A DNA stretch of 64,000 nt from Marinobacter flavimaris (GTDB lineage Bacteria > Pseudomonadota > Gammaproteobacteria > Pseudomonadales > Oleiphilaceae): positions 1-64,000 of the forward strand of contig NZ_PSSW01000013.1 of NCBI RefSeq assembly GCF_002933295.1, read 5' to 3'. Below are positions 16,582 through 25,080 of this stretch, piece after piece (position 1 is the first letter of the stretch; every line of letters begins with the position of its first letter). A program made the position numbers and the translations under genes. Below the pieces are notes generated by a model. That model ran no database searches. It had not been told where the DNA came from and was given only the letters and a program-made list of their open reading frames with translations.

Positions 16582-19116
16582 CTACCTGAGCCAGAGTATG
16601 GCGGGGTTTTCCAGGGGAAGGTTCAGGCGTTCATCCCGCACTCGCAGGCGCGGCGTGTAGTGTCCTTCGGGGCGTGGAGGCACTGTGCATTCATAAAGAT
16701 AGGTATGAGGGGAACCACCCAGCGGATGCTTCATCTGCATGGCCGTGATGGTTCTTGGGCCATGCTCGGAATCCTCTGCAACAAGCTCTACTGCAATCCG
16801 CTGCTCGTCAATTCCATCCAGATAGACTTCCACGGTGAAAGTCTGGCTACCCGAATCTTCGCTTGTATTGAAGCTGTTGAAACGCAACCGGGACCAGTGC
16901 CTGGAGATTTCTCCGTATTCACCAATTAGCTCCCGTGCAGTCTCGGAGCTGCGTCGGCTTCCCATTTCTGCCATGGGGAGATAGAACTGCTCGACGTATT
17001 CCCGCACCATACGGTTGGCAGAATAGGCCGCCGTCAGTTGATCCATGCTCGCACGCATGCGCCCGACCCATTTCCGGGGAATACCCTCGCTGTCGACGTC
17101 ATAGAACCCGGGAATTACCTCGTTCTCCAACAGATCAAACAGCTGTTCCATGTCTGAGAGATCGTGGTCGTGATTGTTTGACCCGCTTAGCTCGTCAAAG
17201 GTAGCGCCAGGTCGAATAGCCCAGCCCACATCCGGGTTCCAGGCCTCCGCCCACCAGCCATCGTACTGTGACAGGTTCAGTCCCCCGTTCACGAGTACCT
17301 TCATGCCACTGGTGCCGCAGGCTTCCCAAGGGTGTCTCGGACAATTGAGCCACACATCCACGCCCTGGATAAGCTGGTTGGCCACGCCCAGATCGTAGTC
17401 TTCAATAAACACCACCTTGCCCTCGACATCCGGTCGCCGGGAGAAGGCTTTCCATCGCCGGATGATGTCTTTCCCCGGGAGATCGTAAGGGTGGGCCTTG
17501 CCTGCAAGCACAATCTGAATCGGGCGATCGCGGCTGGCAAGCAGTTTGAGCAGGCGCTCCTCATCCTTGAGCAGGAGATCTGGTCGCTTGTATTCCGTAA
17601 ACCGGCGGGCAAAGCCCAACGTGAGGGTTTCATGGTCCAGCAAAAGGCCACACGCGGCTTCATGGTTGTTTCCGGGATTCTGTTCGCAATGCTGGCTTGC
17701 AAGCCTTCGCCGGAGGTAGGTAATCAGCCTTGCGCGCTCCAGGCGCCTCATTTCCCATAATTCTTCGTCGGCGATGTCAGTCATCGGGCAGGTGCTCTGG
17801 AGAGGCCTGCGCCAGCGATCCTTGCCACAGGCCCGGGTCCAGATGGCGTCGGATTCCGGAGAATCCCAGCTCGGCGTGTGGATGCCATTGGTCACATAGT
17901 CCGCCGGAATGTCTTCGGCCGGCCAGCGCGGGAAGAAAGGCTGGAAAATGGTCTGGGTGACCTTCTGGTGGATGCGGCTGACACCGTTGAACCGACCACT
18001 CATATTGAGGGCCAGCAAGGCCATATTGAGTTTAAGGTCAGTCGACTGATTGTCTGGGCTGGAGGGCTGGCTTCCTAATGCCAGCAATTGATCGACATTC
18101 AGGTCGCGGCCTTCGAGCCAGGGTGTCAGATACAGTCGCAATAGCGATCGGGAGAAATGATCAAAGCCGGACGCCACCGATGTGTGCGTGGTAAACAGAT
18201 TGGTCGCCCTGGTTGCGGTTCGAGCTGTCTGGAAATCACTTTCATGGTCGTCCTGCCAGCTGAAGGCCCTCTCTATGAGCGCCAGGGCACAGTGGCCCTC
18301 ATTCAGATGGCAGAGTGACGGCGATCTCCCCAGTTGTTCCAGCAGACGCCAGCCACCGATGCCCAATACCATTTCCTGTTGCAGGCGCTTTTCCGGGTCA
18401 CCGGTATAGAGTTCGCTGGTGATACCCCGGTCGCCCGGTTCGTTTCGGGGGTCGTTGCTATCGAGCAGCAACAGCTCGCAGCGGCCAACCTGGGCCTTCC
18501 AGGCCCGAAGGCGCACGTGTCGTCCCGGGAAAGGCACAATCACCCTCACCCACTGGTCGTCAGCGTCCCGCAGGGGCGAGACGGGCAGCATGGTGGGGTC
18601 GTTGTAAGGATAGAACTCCAGCTGTTCGCCATCGGTGCTGATGGCCTGGCGAAAGTAGCCCTGCTGGTACAGCAGACCCACCGCCATGACTGGTGCACCC
18701 AGATCGCTGGACGCCTTTAGAAAATCGCCGGCCAGTACGCCCAGACCACCGCTGTACAGCGGCAGCGATTCGCTCAGACCATATTCCATGCAGAAATAGG
18801 CAACGCCCTCGCCCAGATCGCCCCGACAATCGGTCGAATACCAGGTGTCAGCCTCTGTAAAAGCCTGGTGAGCATGAATCTGCTCACGGTAGCGCTGCTG
18901 AAAGTCGGGGTCTGCGGCCAGTTCTTCCAGCCGCTCCCCGGACACGCTGTTCAAAACCAGCCACGCGTTCCGGGTGGTGTCCCAGATGTCCGAATCAAGA
19001 GCGCGCCAGAGCTCATCGGTACCGTGATGCCAGGTCCACCGAAGGTCCAGCGCCAACTGGAACAATCCGCTCAGGGATTCCGGCAAGGACCGCGGGGTAT
19101 AGGCTGCCAGGGTCAA
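16582..19116 (-). CDS. glgP: Alpha-glucan phosphorylase (GT35), copy 1
   Basis: The enzyme releases glucose-1-phosphate from glycogen or maltodextrin with phosphate and PLP. The 844-residue protein belongs to the shorter alpha-glucan phosphorylase group (TIGR02094): an N-terminal DUF3417-like part (residues 1-110), then CMEYGLSESLPLYSGGLGVL, LNEGHCALALIERAF, the FARRFTEYKRPDLL segment and the PLP site CGTSGMKVLVNGGLNLS, whose Lys should bind the cofactor. About 120 C-terminal residues form an extra beta domain, also seen in copy 2. The start is TTG at 19116 after GAGCGGAG. It lies at the far end of the minus-strand glycogen group. A second phosphorylase is at 28460. Confidence 0.92.
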   Translation of the reverse strand: MTLAAYTPRSLPESLSGLFQLALDLRWTWHHGTDELWRALDSDIWDTTRNAWLVLNSVSGERLEELAADPDFQQRYREQIHAHQAFTEADTWYSTDCRGDLGEGVAYFCMEYGLSESLPLYSGGLGVLAGDFLKASSDLGAPVMAVGLLYQQGYFRQAISTDGEQLEFYPYNDPTMLPVSPLRDADDQWVRVIVPFPGRHVRLRAWKAQVGRCELLLLDSNDPRNEPGDRGITSELYTGDPEKRLQQEMVLGIGGWRLLEQLGRSPSLCHLNEGHCALALIERAFSWQDDHESDFQTARTATRATNLFTTHTSVASGFDHFSRSLLRLYLTPWLEGRDLNVDQLLALGSQPSSPDNQSTDLKLNMALLALNMSGRFNGVSRIHQKVTQTIFQPFFPRWPAEDIPADYVTNGIHTPSWDSPESDAIWTRACGKDRWRRPLQSTCPMTDIADEELWEMRRLERARLITYLRRRLASQHCEQNPGNNHEAACGLLLDHETLTLGFARRFTEYKRPDLLLKDEERLLKLLASRDRPIQIVLAGKAHPYDLPGKDIIRRWKAFSRRPDVEGKVVFIEDYDLGVANQLIQGVDVWLNCPRHPWEACGTSGMKVLVNGGLNLSQYDGWWAEAWNPDVGWAIRPGATFDELSGSNNHDHDLSDMEQLFDLLENEVIPGFYDVDSEGIPRKWVGRMRASMDQLTAAYSANRMVREYVEQFYLPMAEMGSRRSSETARELIGEYGEISRHWSRLRFNSFNTSEDSGSQTFTVEVYLDGIDEQRIAVELVAEDSEHGPRTITAMQMKHPLGGSPHTYLYECTVPPRPEGHYTPRLRVRDERLNLPLENPAILWLR

Positions 19117-19146
19117 ATTTGAACTCCGCTCAGGTTGGTCGGGACA

Positions 19147-19917
19147 TCATCGAGCGGTATAACCGCCATCAATCACCAGTTCACTCCCGGTCACAAACTT
19201 CGATTCGTCGGAGGCTAGATAGACAGCGCCCCAGGCAATATCATCCGGCTCGCCCATGTGACCGACAGGATGCATTGCCGCCGTGGCCTTTTTAGCTTCC
19301 TCCGGGTCCTGTCCGGTCGTTTTGAGGTGGGCCTCAACCAGCGGGGTCCATATAAACCCGGGGTGAATGGAATTGCAGCGAATGTTTTCAGTGGCATACA
19401 ACAGGGCGTCGGTTTTGGACATCAAACGCACGGCGCCCTTGGAGGCATGATAAGGCGGAATATCCGGCGCACTCACCAGCCCATAAATGGATGACAGGTT
19501 GATAATGCTGCCAACGCCCGCTTTTTTCATGTGGGGAATGGCGTGCTTGGTGCAGAAAAACACGCCCTTGACGTTCACATCCTGAACATGGTCCCACTCT
19601 TCTTCCGTGAGTTCATGGGTCGGCTTGTTCGCCCCGGCAATGCCGGCGTTGTTCACCAGTACAGTCGGGCTACCGAAGGTATTGGCAACGGCGTCCAGAA
19701 CCTGTTTGACCTCTTGTTCCTTGCTTACGTCACAGTGCCAGTAACCCGCCTTCAGACCGCGGCCTTCAAGTTGTTTAGCCAGGGCCTCTCCCTCGGAATC
19801 CTGGCAGTCGAGAATGGCGACAGCAGCGCCCTCCTCTGCCATTCGGAGCGCTGTTGCGGCTCCGATGCCAACGGAGCCACCGGTGATCACGGCCACTTTA
19901 CCTTTAAGTCGTTCCAT
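19147..19917 (-). CDS. SDR-family oxidoreductase
   Basis: This 256-residue classical short-chain dehydrogenase/reductase has the cofactor motif TGGSVGIG (residues 12-19), NNAG at about 90-93, the catalytic Ser in IINLSSIYG and the YHASK pair (Tyr and Lys). Asp37 in AILDCQD suggests a preference for NAD over NADP. The C-terminal VTGSELVIDGGYTAR is the usual SDR ending. GGGAGAGGA precedes the ATG. The substrate is not known. It stands inside the glycogen gene group, 30 bases from the phosphorylase, but SDR enzymes are not part of known glycogen pathways. Confidence 0.9.
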   Translation of the reverse strand: MERLKGKVAVITGGSVGIGAATALRMAEEGAAVAILDCQDSEGEALAKQLEGRGLKAGYWHCDVSKEQEVKQVLDAVANTFGSPTVLVNNAGIAGANKPTHELTEEEWDHVQDVNVKGVFFCTKHAIPHMKKAGVGSIINLSSIYGLVSAPDIPPYHASKGAVRLMSKTDALLYATENIRCNSIHPGFIWTPLVEAHLKTTGQDPEEAKKATAAMHPVGHMGEPDDIAWGAVYLASDESKFVTGSELVIDGGYTAR

Positions 19918-19944
19918 GAACAGATCCTCTCCCTTGGGTGTTCT

Positions 19945-20304
19945 TCAGGCTTGTTTCCTGCGGGCAGGAAAATAGTTGACTGGCATGTGGTGGTTTTTAA
20001 GCCAGTTGATCAGTGAAGAAATTGTAAAACTGTCGTTCTCGACGCCTTCAAAATCGACACCAAGGCCGCGGTCTGACTTCCGCACAACATGGGCCTTCAG
20101 CCGACGGAACCGCTTTTCCTGGGTATCCGGAAAACGGAACTCCAGTTCCACCGTCTGGTTTAACTGAACGTCAGTGTAGTCCGTGGCAATGAACAGACCA
20201 CGTTTGGAGGCATCGCGAATCTGACCGGTCGCAACCGGCATCCCGCGCTTGTATACCAACAGCCCAAGCTTTCCCTGTACGCGTTTACTGAGTCTGTGTT
20301 CCAT
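19945..20304 (-). CDS. PilZ-domain protein (c-di-GMP binding)
   Basis: This is a 119-residue single PilZ domain. Both c-di-GMP binding motifs are present: RLSKR (residues 4-8, RxxxR) and DASKRG (DxSxxG) at about 31-36. The rest of the barrel, VELEFRFPDTQEKRFRRLKA and GLGVDFEG, fits. The frame is open to 20427, but GAGGGGGG lies just before ATG 20304 and the domain starts there. It lies between the malQ-GH57-glgC genes and the SDR/phosphorylase genes on the same strand, so it may link the second messenger to this island; that is inference. Confidence 0.88.
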   Translation of the reverse strand: MEHRLSKRVQGKLGLLVYKRGMPVATGQIRDASKRGLFIATDYTDVQLNQTVELEFRFPDTQEKRFRRLKAHVVRKSDRGLGVDFEGVENDSFTISSLINWLKNHHMPVNYFPARRKQA

Positions 20305-20404
20305 GTTCCCCCCTCGTGACTCATCTTGAACGCCAATTGTTGATACTGCTTGTGTGTTATATCGAAGGTTGGGGCCCGCCTCGTTGATGCTGATCAAAAA
20401 ATGC

Positions 20405-21898
20405 TCAGACCGGAGGGAGGCGCCCATGTCGTTTTACCGATTCAGCGATTATTTTCGACAAGTCTTTCTCGGGAAAATTCCAGTCCAGTTGCCATGTCCA
20501 GTTATTTGTAATGGTGCCCGGCGTATTGAACCTTGCCTCGGTTCCAAGACCGAGGAAATCCTGCATCGGCACCACGGCCAGTGAGCAGACCGAACGGAAC
20601 GCCGCTTCAATTACCGGCCATGGCATCCCATCACCACTGGTGGCCAGATAATCATTTACATAGTGCCGGGTACGGTCATCCAGGCTCCGGTACCACCCCA
20701 GTGTTGTGTCGTTATCGTGGGTGCCGGTGTAGACAAGATCCCGGGGCTGGTGGTTGTGAAGCAGATGCGGATTGTTTGGGCTGCCGTCGAAGCCAAACTG
20801 CATCACAGTCATCCCCGGCAGCCGGAAGCGATGACGAAGTTCTTCCACATCGTCGCTGATGATGCCGAGGTTTTCGGCTACCAGGGGTAAATCCGGGAAC
20901 CGGTCGAAGCAGGCCTGTAGAAAATGGTCAGAGGGGCCGGGAACCCAATAGCCGTTTCGTGGCTGAGGGGCCTCAGCCGGGATCTCCCAATAGGCCTGAA
21001 GCCCCCGAAAATGGTCTATCCGGATCAGATCGAACAGATGGCGCTGGCTTTCGAGCCGTTGAAGCCACCACTGGTAGCCATCTTCCGCCATGACCTGCCA
21101 GTTGTAGAGTGGATTACCCCAGTGCTGGCCCTCCTCGGAAAAATAGTCCGGCGGCACACCGGCAACCACAGTGGGTTCGCCCCGGGCGTCCAGTTTGAAG
21201 AACTGTCGGTTGGCCCAAACATCGGCGCTGTCTTGAGCGACAAAAATGGGGATATCACCAAACAGCAAAACATTGCGGCTTCGTGCATAGTCCCTGAGTG
21301 CCTGCCACTGGTGGTTGAACAGGAACTGCTCAAACCTGATGCGAGCCAGCCTGGCCTGGTTTTGGTCGACAAAGGCCTGCAAGGCAGCCGGCTCCCGATC
21401 CCTCAAGTGCTCTGGCCACTGGAGCCAGCCTGGCGACTCCTGAACCTCCCGGATTGCGCAGAACAGACAGAAATCATCCAGCCAGTAATCATTTCTTGCC
21501 CGGAAAGCTTCAAATCCGGCCAGATCAAAGCCCTTCCGGCCTGTGGCATGGCCCTCGTAAAACCGTTGGGCGGCGATAGCCAGCAGCTGCTGGCGGGATT
21601 CGGCGATGGGCTGGGCCAGTTCAGCATCGGCCAGCAGTCCGGTCTGCAGCAGTTCAGCGAGGTCAATAAAATCCTGGTTGCCCGCGTGGGCACTCAGGGA
21701 TTGGTACGGTGAAAGATCCTGGTGGGTTGGTCCAATAGGCAGTGTCTGCCAGACGGTAATGCCACTGTCGGCCAGAAAATCGACGAACCGGCGGGCGCCG
21801 GCGCCCAGAACACCGAGGCTTCCGGGCAGGCAGGTCGGGTGAAGCAGCACACCTGCCCTTCGGGCACTGAACAGATCCTTGTCGTTCGCTGAAGTCAT
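20405..21898 (-). CDS. malQ: 4-alpha-glucanotransferase MalQ
   Basis: The enzyme transfers alpha-1,4-glucan segments between maltodextrins (GH77). At 497 residues it is a short bacterial amylomaltase. Visible signatures are the start RRAGVLLHPTCLPGSLGVLG, WQTLPIGPTHQDLSPYQSLS, LFGDIPIFVAQDSADVWANR, IRIDHFRGLQAYWEIP with the nucleophile Asp, LVAENLGIIS with the acid/base Glu, and GTHDNDTTLGW. All catalytic residues are present. It overlaps the GH57 gene by four bases. It likely recycles short maltodextrins made by phosphorylase. Confidence 0.94.
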   Translation of the reverse strand: MTSANDKDLFSARRAGVLLHPTCLPGSLGVLGAGARRFVDFLADSGITVWQTLPIGPTHQDLSPYQSLSAHAGNQDFIDLAELLQTGLLADAELAQPIAESRQQLLAIAAQRFYEGHATGRKGFDLAGFEAFRARNDYWLDDFCLFCAIREVQESPGWLQWPEHLRDREPAALQAFVDQNQARLARIRFEQFLFNHQWQALRDYARSRNVLLFGDIPIFVAQDSADVWANRQFFKLDARGEPTVVAGVPPDYFSEEGQHWGNPLYNWQVMAEDGYQWWLQRLESQRHLFDLIRIDHFRGLQAYWEIPAEAPQPRNGYWVPGPSDHFLQACFDRFPDLPLVAENLGIISDDVEELRHRFRLPGMTVMQFGFDGSPNNPHLLHNHQPRDLVYTGTHDNDTTLGWYRSLDDRTRHYVNDYLATSGDGMPWPVIEAAFRSVCSLAVVPMQDFLGLGTEARFNTPGTITNNWTWQLDWNFPEKDLSKIIAESVKRHGRLPPV

Positions 21899-23622
21899 GC
21901 AGGATGATCCGCCTCATGGCCCGGCCGCATGGTACCGCCGCGAGCCGGTTCTCCACTGCCTTGGCTGAGCTTCTGGAACACGGATGGCGGCGCCGGGTAG
22001 CCGATCATTTCATAGAGATTGACGAGGTGGCGGCGATACAGATGCTCAAAGTCGCTGACGATCTGGGCCGGGTTATAGTCACCAAACCACCAGAACCAGT
22101 CGGACCCTTCGCAGATAGCCAGTTGCTGCATGGCGGCTGCTTTCTGCTCCGAATTGAGACTGCCATTGTCCATCACCCGGTCGAAGTGGGTTTTGGCTTC
22201 ACAGAGCAGATCCCAGGCCCGGTTCTTGTCCGGGTCACCGATCCAGGTGGAGAACGTACCGTAAATCCAGCTGCCGGCCACAAGACGCGGCAAATGAACC
22301 GGCGCGGCTACGGGGTTCGCCACCAGATCGGCATAAGTGGTCAATCTGAGCCGGGGGTGGTTTGCCAGTACCCGATAAAGTTCGTCGAGGAAGTGAAAAC
22401 CGTTCTCGGGGTAATACTCCCAGGCATTTTCGCCATCCATGATCACGGAAATCACCGGCTTCGTCTTGCCCTTGGCCTGCCCCGCAATGTTTTCCATGTG
22501 ATGCACCAGGTCGCCAACGGCATCCCTGGCGTGCCAGTCTGCATAAGTAAAACCGATCAGATCCGACAGACCGTCGTCACGGAAGAAGATGGCGGTATCC
22601 GATTCGCCGAACGTATAGGGCTGGTGAATCCCGGCATCGGGCAAATCCGGGTTGTCCTGCCGGGCCAGATTGAGGCTGTTGTGCACCACAGAATCTCCGC
22701 TGGCAGTCCATCGAAATTGATGTTGATCCAGCAGGCCCAGTGTGGCCTGGCTAAGGCCACCCTCGGAAGCCCAGCAGCCGGAGGGATCAACACCGAAGAA
22801 GCGCTGAAAAACGGTCCTAGCCTGTTGGAGCTGCCATGCGGCGCGCGCTTCACCCTCCGGGTAATGGCTGTGTGCTGGCAAAGCAATATCCGGCATGGCC
22901 TCGCGGGCAGCACCCAGGTCGATCAACAGAGGGAGCATGGCATGGGTATAGGGGCTGACAGACAACTCCACCTGCCCTTTTTGCGCAAGATGCCGGTACC
23001 TTGGGCCGATGCCGGATAGCACATCAAAAATCACGTCGAGAAGAGCCTTCCGGTCATCCATCGAAAAGTTGTGGCCCTTCTCCTGAAGGCTCTGGATGCA
23101 ATGGCTGCTTCTGCGGATGGTTTCTCCCATCCAGCCAAGGTGGTACCAAACCAGCAAGTCGGAAAGAAACCGGCTTGAAATGTATCTCTGCAGCTCGGGC
23201 TTTTTGCGGTAAACCTCTGCAAGCTCCGCCAACTGCGCGTAGGCCGGATACCGATTGATGATCCGTTCCCGGTTGGCCCGCAGAGACTTTTCGATCAATC
23301 CCAGAAACGCAGGCGTTCCGGTTTCCGGCAACTGTTCTGCAACCAGAGCTGCGAGCAAAGGATCGCCGATCTCGCCAGCGCCATGGCGCCATTTTTCAAT
23401 CTGGATAAGGTAGGTCTCGATCTGCTCAAGCAGAACCGGGGCAAAATTGACTACCGCCCTGGCGTCCGGATTTGCTTCCAGATGCGCCGCCATGTCGCTG
23501 TAATCCTTGATGGTATGAAGGTACACCCAGGGAAACAGGAACTGATCAGTGCGCATATCCTGATAAGACGGCTGGTGCATATGCCAGCAGAGTACAACCG
23601 GTGTTTTGGTGTCAGAGGCCAT
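21895..23622 (-). CDS. GH57 glycoside hydrolase
   Basis: The 575-residue protein belongs to family GH57 (alpha-amylase/4-alpha-glucanotransferase/branching type). Conserved region 1 is LCWHMHQPSYQD at residues 11-22. The nucleophile Glu lies in GCWASEGGLSQ, and the acid/base Asp in VIMDGENAWEYYPENG. The first part holds a long helical insertion typical of the family. No signal peptide is seen, so it acts in the cytoplasm, presumably on glycogen or maltodextrin. It overlaps malQ by four bases and glgC by eleven, so the three are probably one operon starting at glgC. Confidence 0.92.
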   Translation of the reverse strand: MASDTKTPVVLCWHMHQPSYQDMRTDQFLFPWVYLHTIKDYSDMAAHLEANPDARAVVNFAPVLLEQIETYLIQIEKWRHGAGEIGDPLLAALVAEQLPETGTPAFLGLIEKSLRANRERIINRYPAYAQLAELAEVYRKKPELQRYISSRFLSDLLVWYHLGWMGETIRRSSHCIQSLQEKGHNFSMDDRKALLDVIFDVLSGIGPRYRHLAQKGQVELSVSPYTHAMLPLLIDLGAAREAMPDIALPAHSHYPEGEARAAWQLQQARTVFQRFFGVDPSGCWASEGGLSQATLGLLDQHQFRWTASGDSVVHNSLNLARQDNPDLPDAGIHQPYTFGESDTAIFFRDDGLSDLIGFTYADWHARDAVGDLVHHMENIAGQAKGKTKPVISVIMDGENAWEYYPENGFHFLDELYRVLANHPRLRLTTYADLVANPVAAPVHLPRLVAGSWIYGTFSTWIGDPDKNRAWDLLCEAKTHFDRVMDNGSLNSEQKAAAMQQLAICEGSDWFWWFGDYNPAQIVSDFEHLYRRHLVNLYEMIGYPAPPSVFQKLSQGSGEPARGGTMRPGHEADHPA

Positions 23623-24877
23623 GGGGATAATCCTGCCCGAGCATCTCGGGCGTGATCAGCACAATACCTTTGGGCGATACATGAAACCGCTTCCGGTCAT
23701 CGGCCTCGTCGAAACCTATCCTCGTCCCTTCGGGGATGCGGCAGCCACGATCAATCAAGGCATTGCGGATGTGGCAGTGACGGCCAATCTCGACATCCGG
23801 GTAGATGACCGAATCCGAGATTTCACTATAAGAATGAATCTTAACTTGCGAAAACAACAAGGAATGCTTCACCAGAGCGCCAGAGACAATACAGCCGCCG
23901 GCCACCATGGAGTCCACAGCCATGCCTCGTCGATTGTCATCATCAAAAACAAACTTTGCCGGTGGCAGCTGTTCCTGATAGGTCCATATCGGCCAGTGGG
24001 AATCATAGAGATTGAGCTCCGGGCTGATTCCGATCAGCTCCAGGTTTGCCTGCCAGAGTGCGTCAACGGTGCCCACATCGCGCCAATAGGCCGGCTTGTT
24101 CTCAACCGGATTACGGAACGGGAATGCGACCACCCGCAGACGCTTGATGACGGAGGGAATAATGTCCTTGCCGAAATCGTGAGACGATTCGCCATCCATC
24201 TGCTGGTCGCGCATGAGTTCGTCGAAGAGCACCTGGGTACTGAACACATAGATGCCCATGGATGCCAGCGCCTTTCCGGGCTGGCCCGGCATTGGCTTGG
24301 GCTGTTCTGGCTTCTCGATGAACTCGGTGACCCTCAACTCGTCATCTACCGACATCACCCCGAATGCCGAGGCTTCATCGAGAGGTACTTCGATACAGCC
24401 CACGGTAATATCGGCATCATTCTCCACGTGATGGGCCAGCATGGTGCCGTAGTCCATCTTGTACACGTGATCACCCGCAAGAATCAGCACATACTCTGGC
24501 TGGTGGCTGCGAATGATGTCGAGGTTCTGAAGTACAGCGTCTGCCGTTCCTTCATACCAGGAAGTCTCGATCCGCTGTTGCGCAGGTAAGAGCTCTACGA
24601 ACTCATCCAGTTCTCCCCGGAGAAACCCCCAACCCCGCTGGATATGGCGGATCAGGGAATGGGATTTGTACTGGGTGATTACACCAACCTGCCCGATGCC
24701 GGAGTTTATGCAGTTCGAGAGTGGAAAATCGATAATCCGGAACTTGCCTCCAAAGGGCACCGCCGGTTTGGCCCGCCATTTGGTGAGATCGTGGAGGCGG
24801 GATCCCCGCCCTCCGGCAAGAACCAGTGCAAGAGTCTGACGAGTGAGACGACTGACGAAACGCTTGGCCGTTTGCAT
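23612..24877 (-). CDS. glgC: Glucose-1-phosphate adenylyltransferase GlgC
   Basis: GlgC makes ADP-glucose from ATP and glucose-1-phosphate, the first committed step of glycogen synthesis. The 421-residue length is that of the E. coli enzyme (431). Motifs: the nucleotide site LALVLAGGRGSRLHDLT (16-32) with KPAVPFGGKFRIIDFPLSN, the catalytic Asp region LILAGDHVYKMDY, the glucose-1-P site FIEKPE and the C-terminal left-handed beta-helix ending in RFHVSPKGIVLI, which holds allosteric residues in this family. It is the first gene of the minus-strand group and divergent from glgB. Confidence 0.96.
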   Translation of the reverse strand: MQTAKRFVSRLTRQTLALVLAGGRGSRLHDLTKWRAKPAVPFGGKFRIIDFPLSNCINSGIGQVGVITQYKSHSLIRHIQRGWGFLRGELDEFVELLPAQQRIETSWYEGTADAVLQNLDIIRSHQPEYVLILAGDHVYKMDYGTMLAHHVENDADITVGCIEVPLDEASAFGVMSVDDELRVTEFIEKPEQPKPMPGQPGKALASMGIYVFSTQVLFDELMRDQQMDGESSHDFGKDIIPSVIKRLRVVAFPFRNPVENKPAYWRDVGTVDALWQANLELIGISPELNLYDSHWPIWTYQEQLPPAKFVFDDDNRRGMAVDSMVAGGCIVSGALVKHSLLFSQVKIHSYSEISDSVIYPDVEIGRHCHIRNALIDRGCRIPEGTRIGFDEADDRKRFHVSPKGIVLITPEMLGQDYPHGL

Positions 24878-25080
24878 AGCTGCTTCCCTGAAGAAAACCT
24901 TCCCTGTAACCGGTCGTTTAACCGCAAGGGTTTGCCACGTTTTTGACGCCTTAAACTATAGTAGAACACTAGCACGGAATTATGACGTAAACTTGTTTTG
25001 GGTCATTTTTTAAACAGGCCCTTTCGCGTCCAATGAAGGGACGCTCAAAGCGCCTCATCTGGTCAGGAACAGCACGGTCT
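24878..25080. promoter_or_regulatory. Divergent glgC/glgB control region
   Basis: This AT-richer spacer must hold the promoters of both groups. For glgB a possible pair is TTGCCA (24932-24937) and TATAGT (24957-24962) with a long 19-base spacer; it is not strong. No clear operator was found. Confidence 0.4.

Noticed and set aside
20533..24589. Long plus-strand frames opposite malQ, GH57 and glgC (up to 371 residues)
   Set aside because: They mirror well-recognised enzymes on the minus strand and show no domain or start signal; they are shadows of GC-rich coding sequence.
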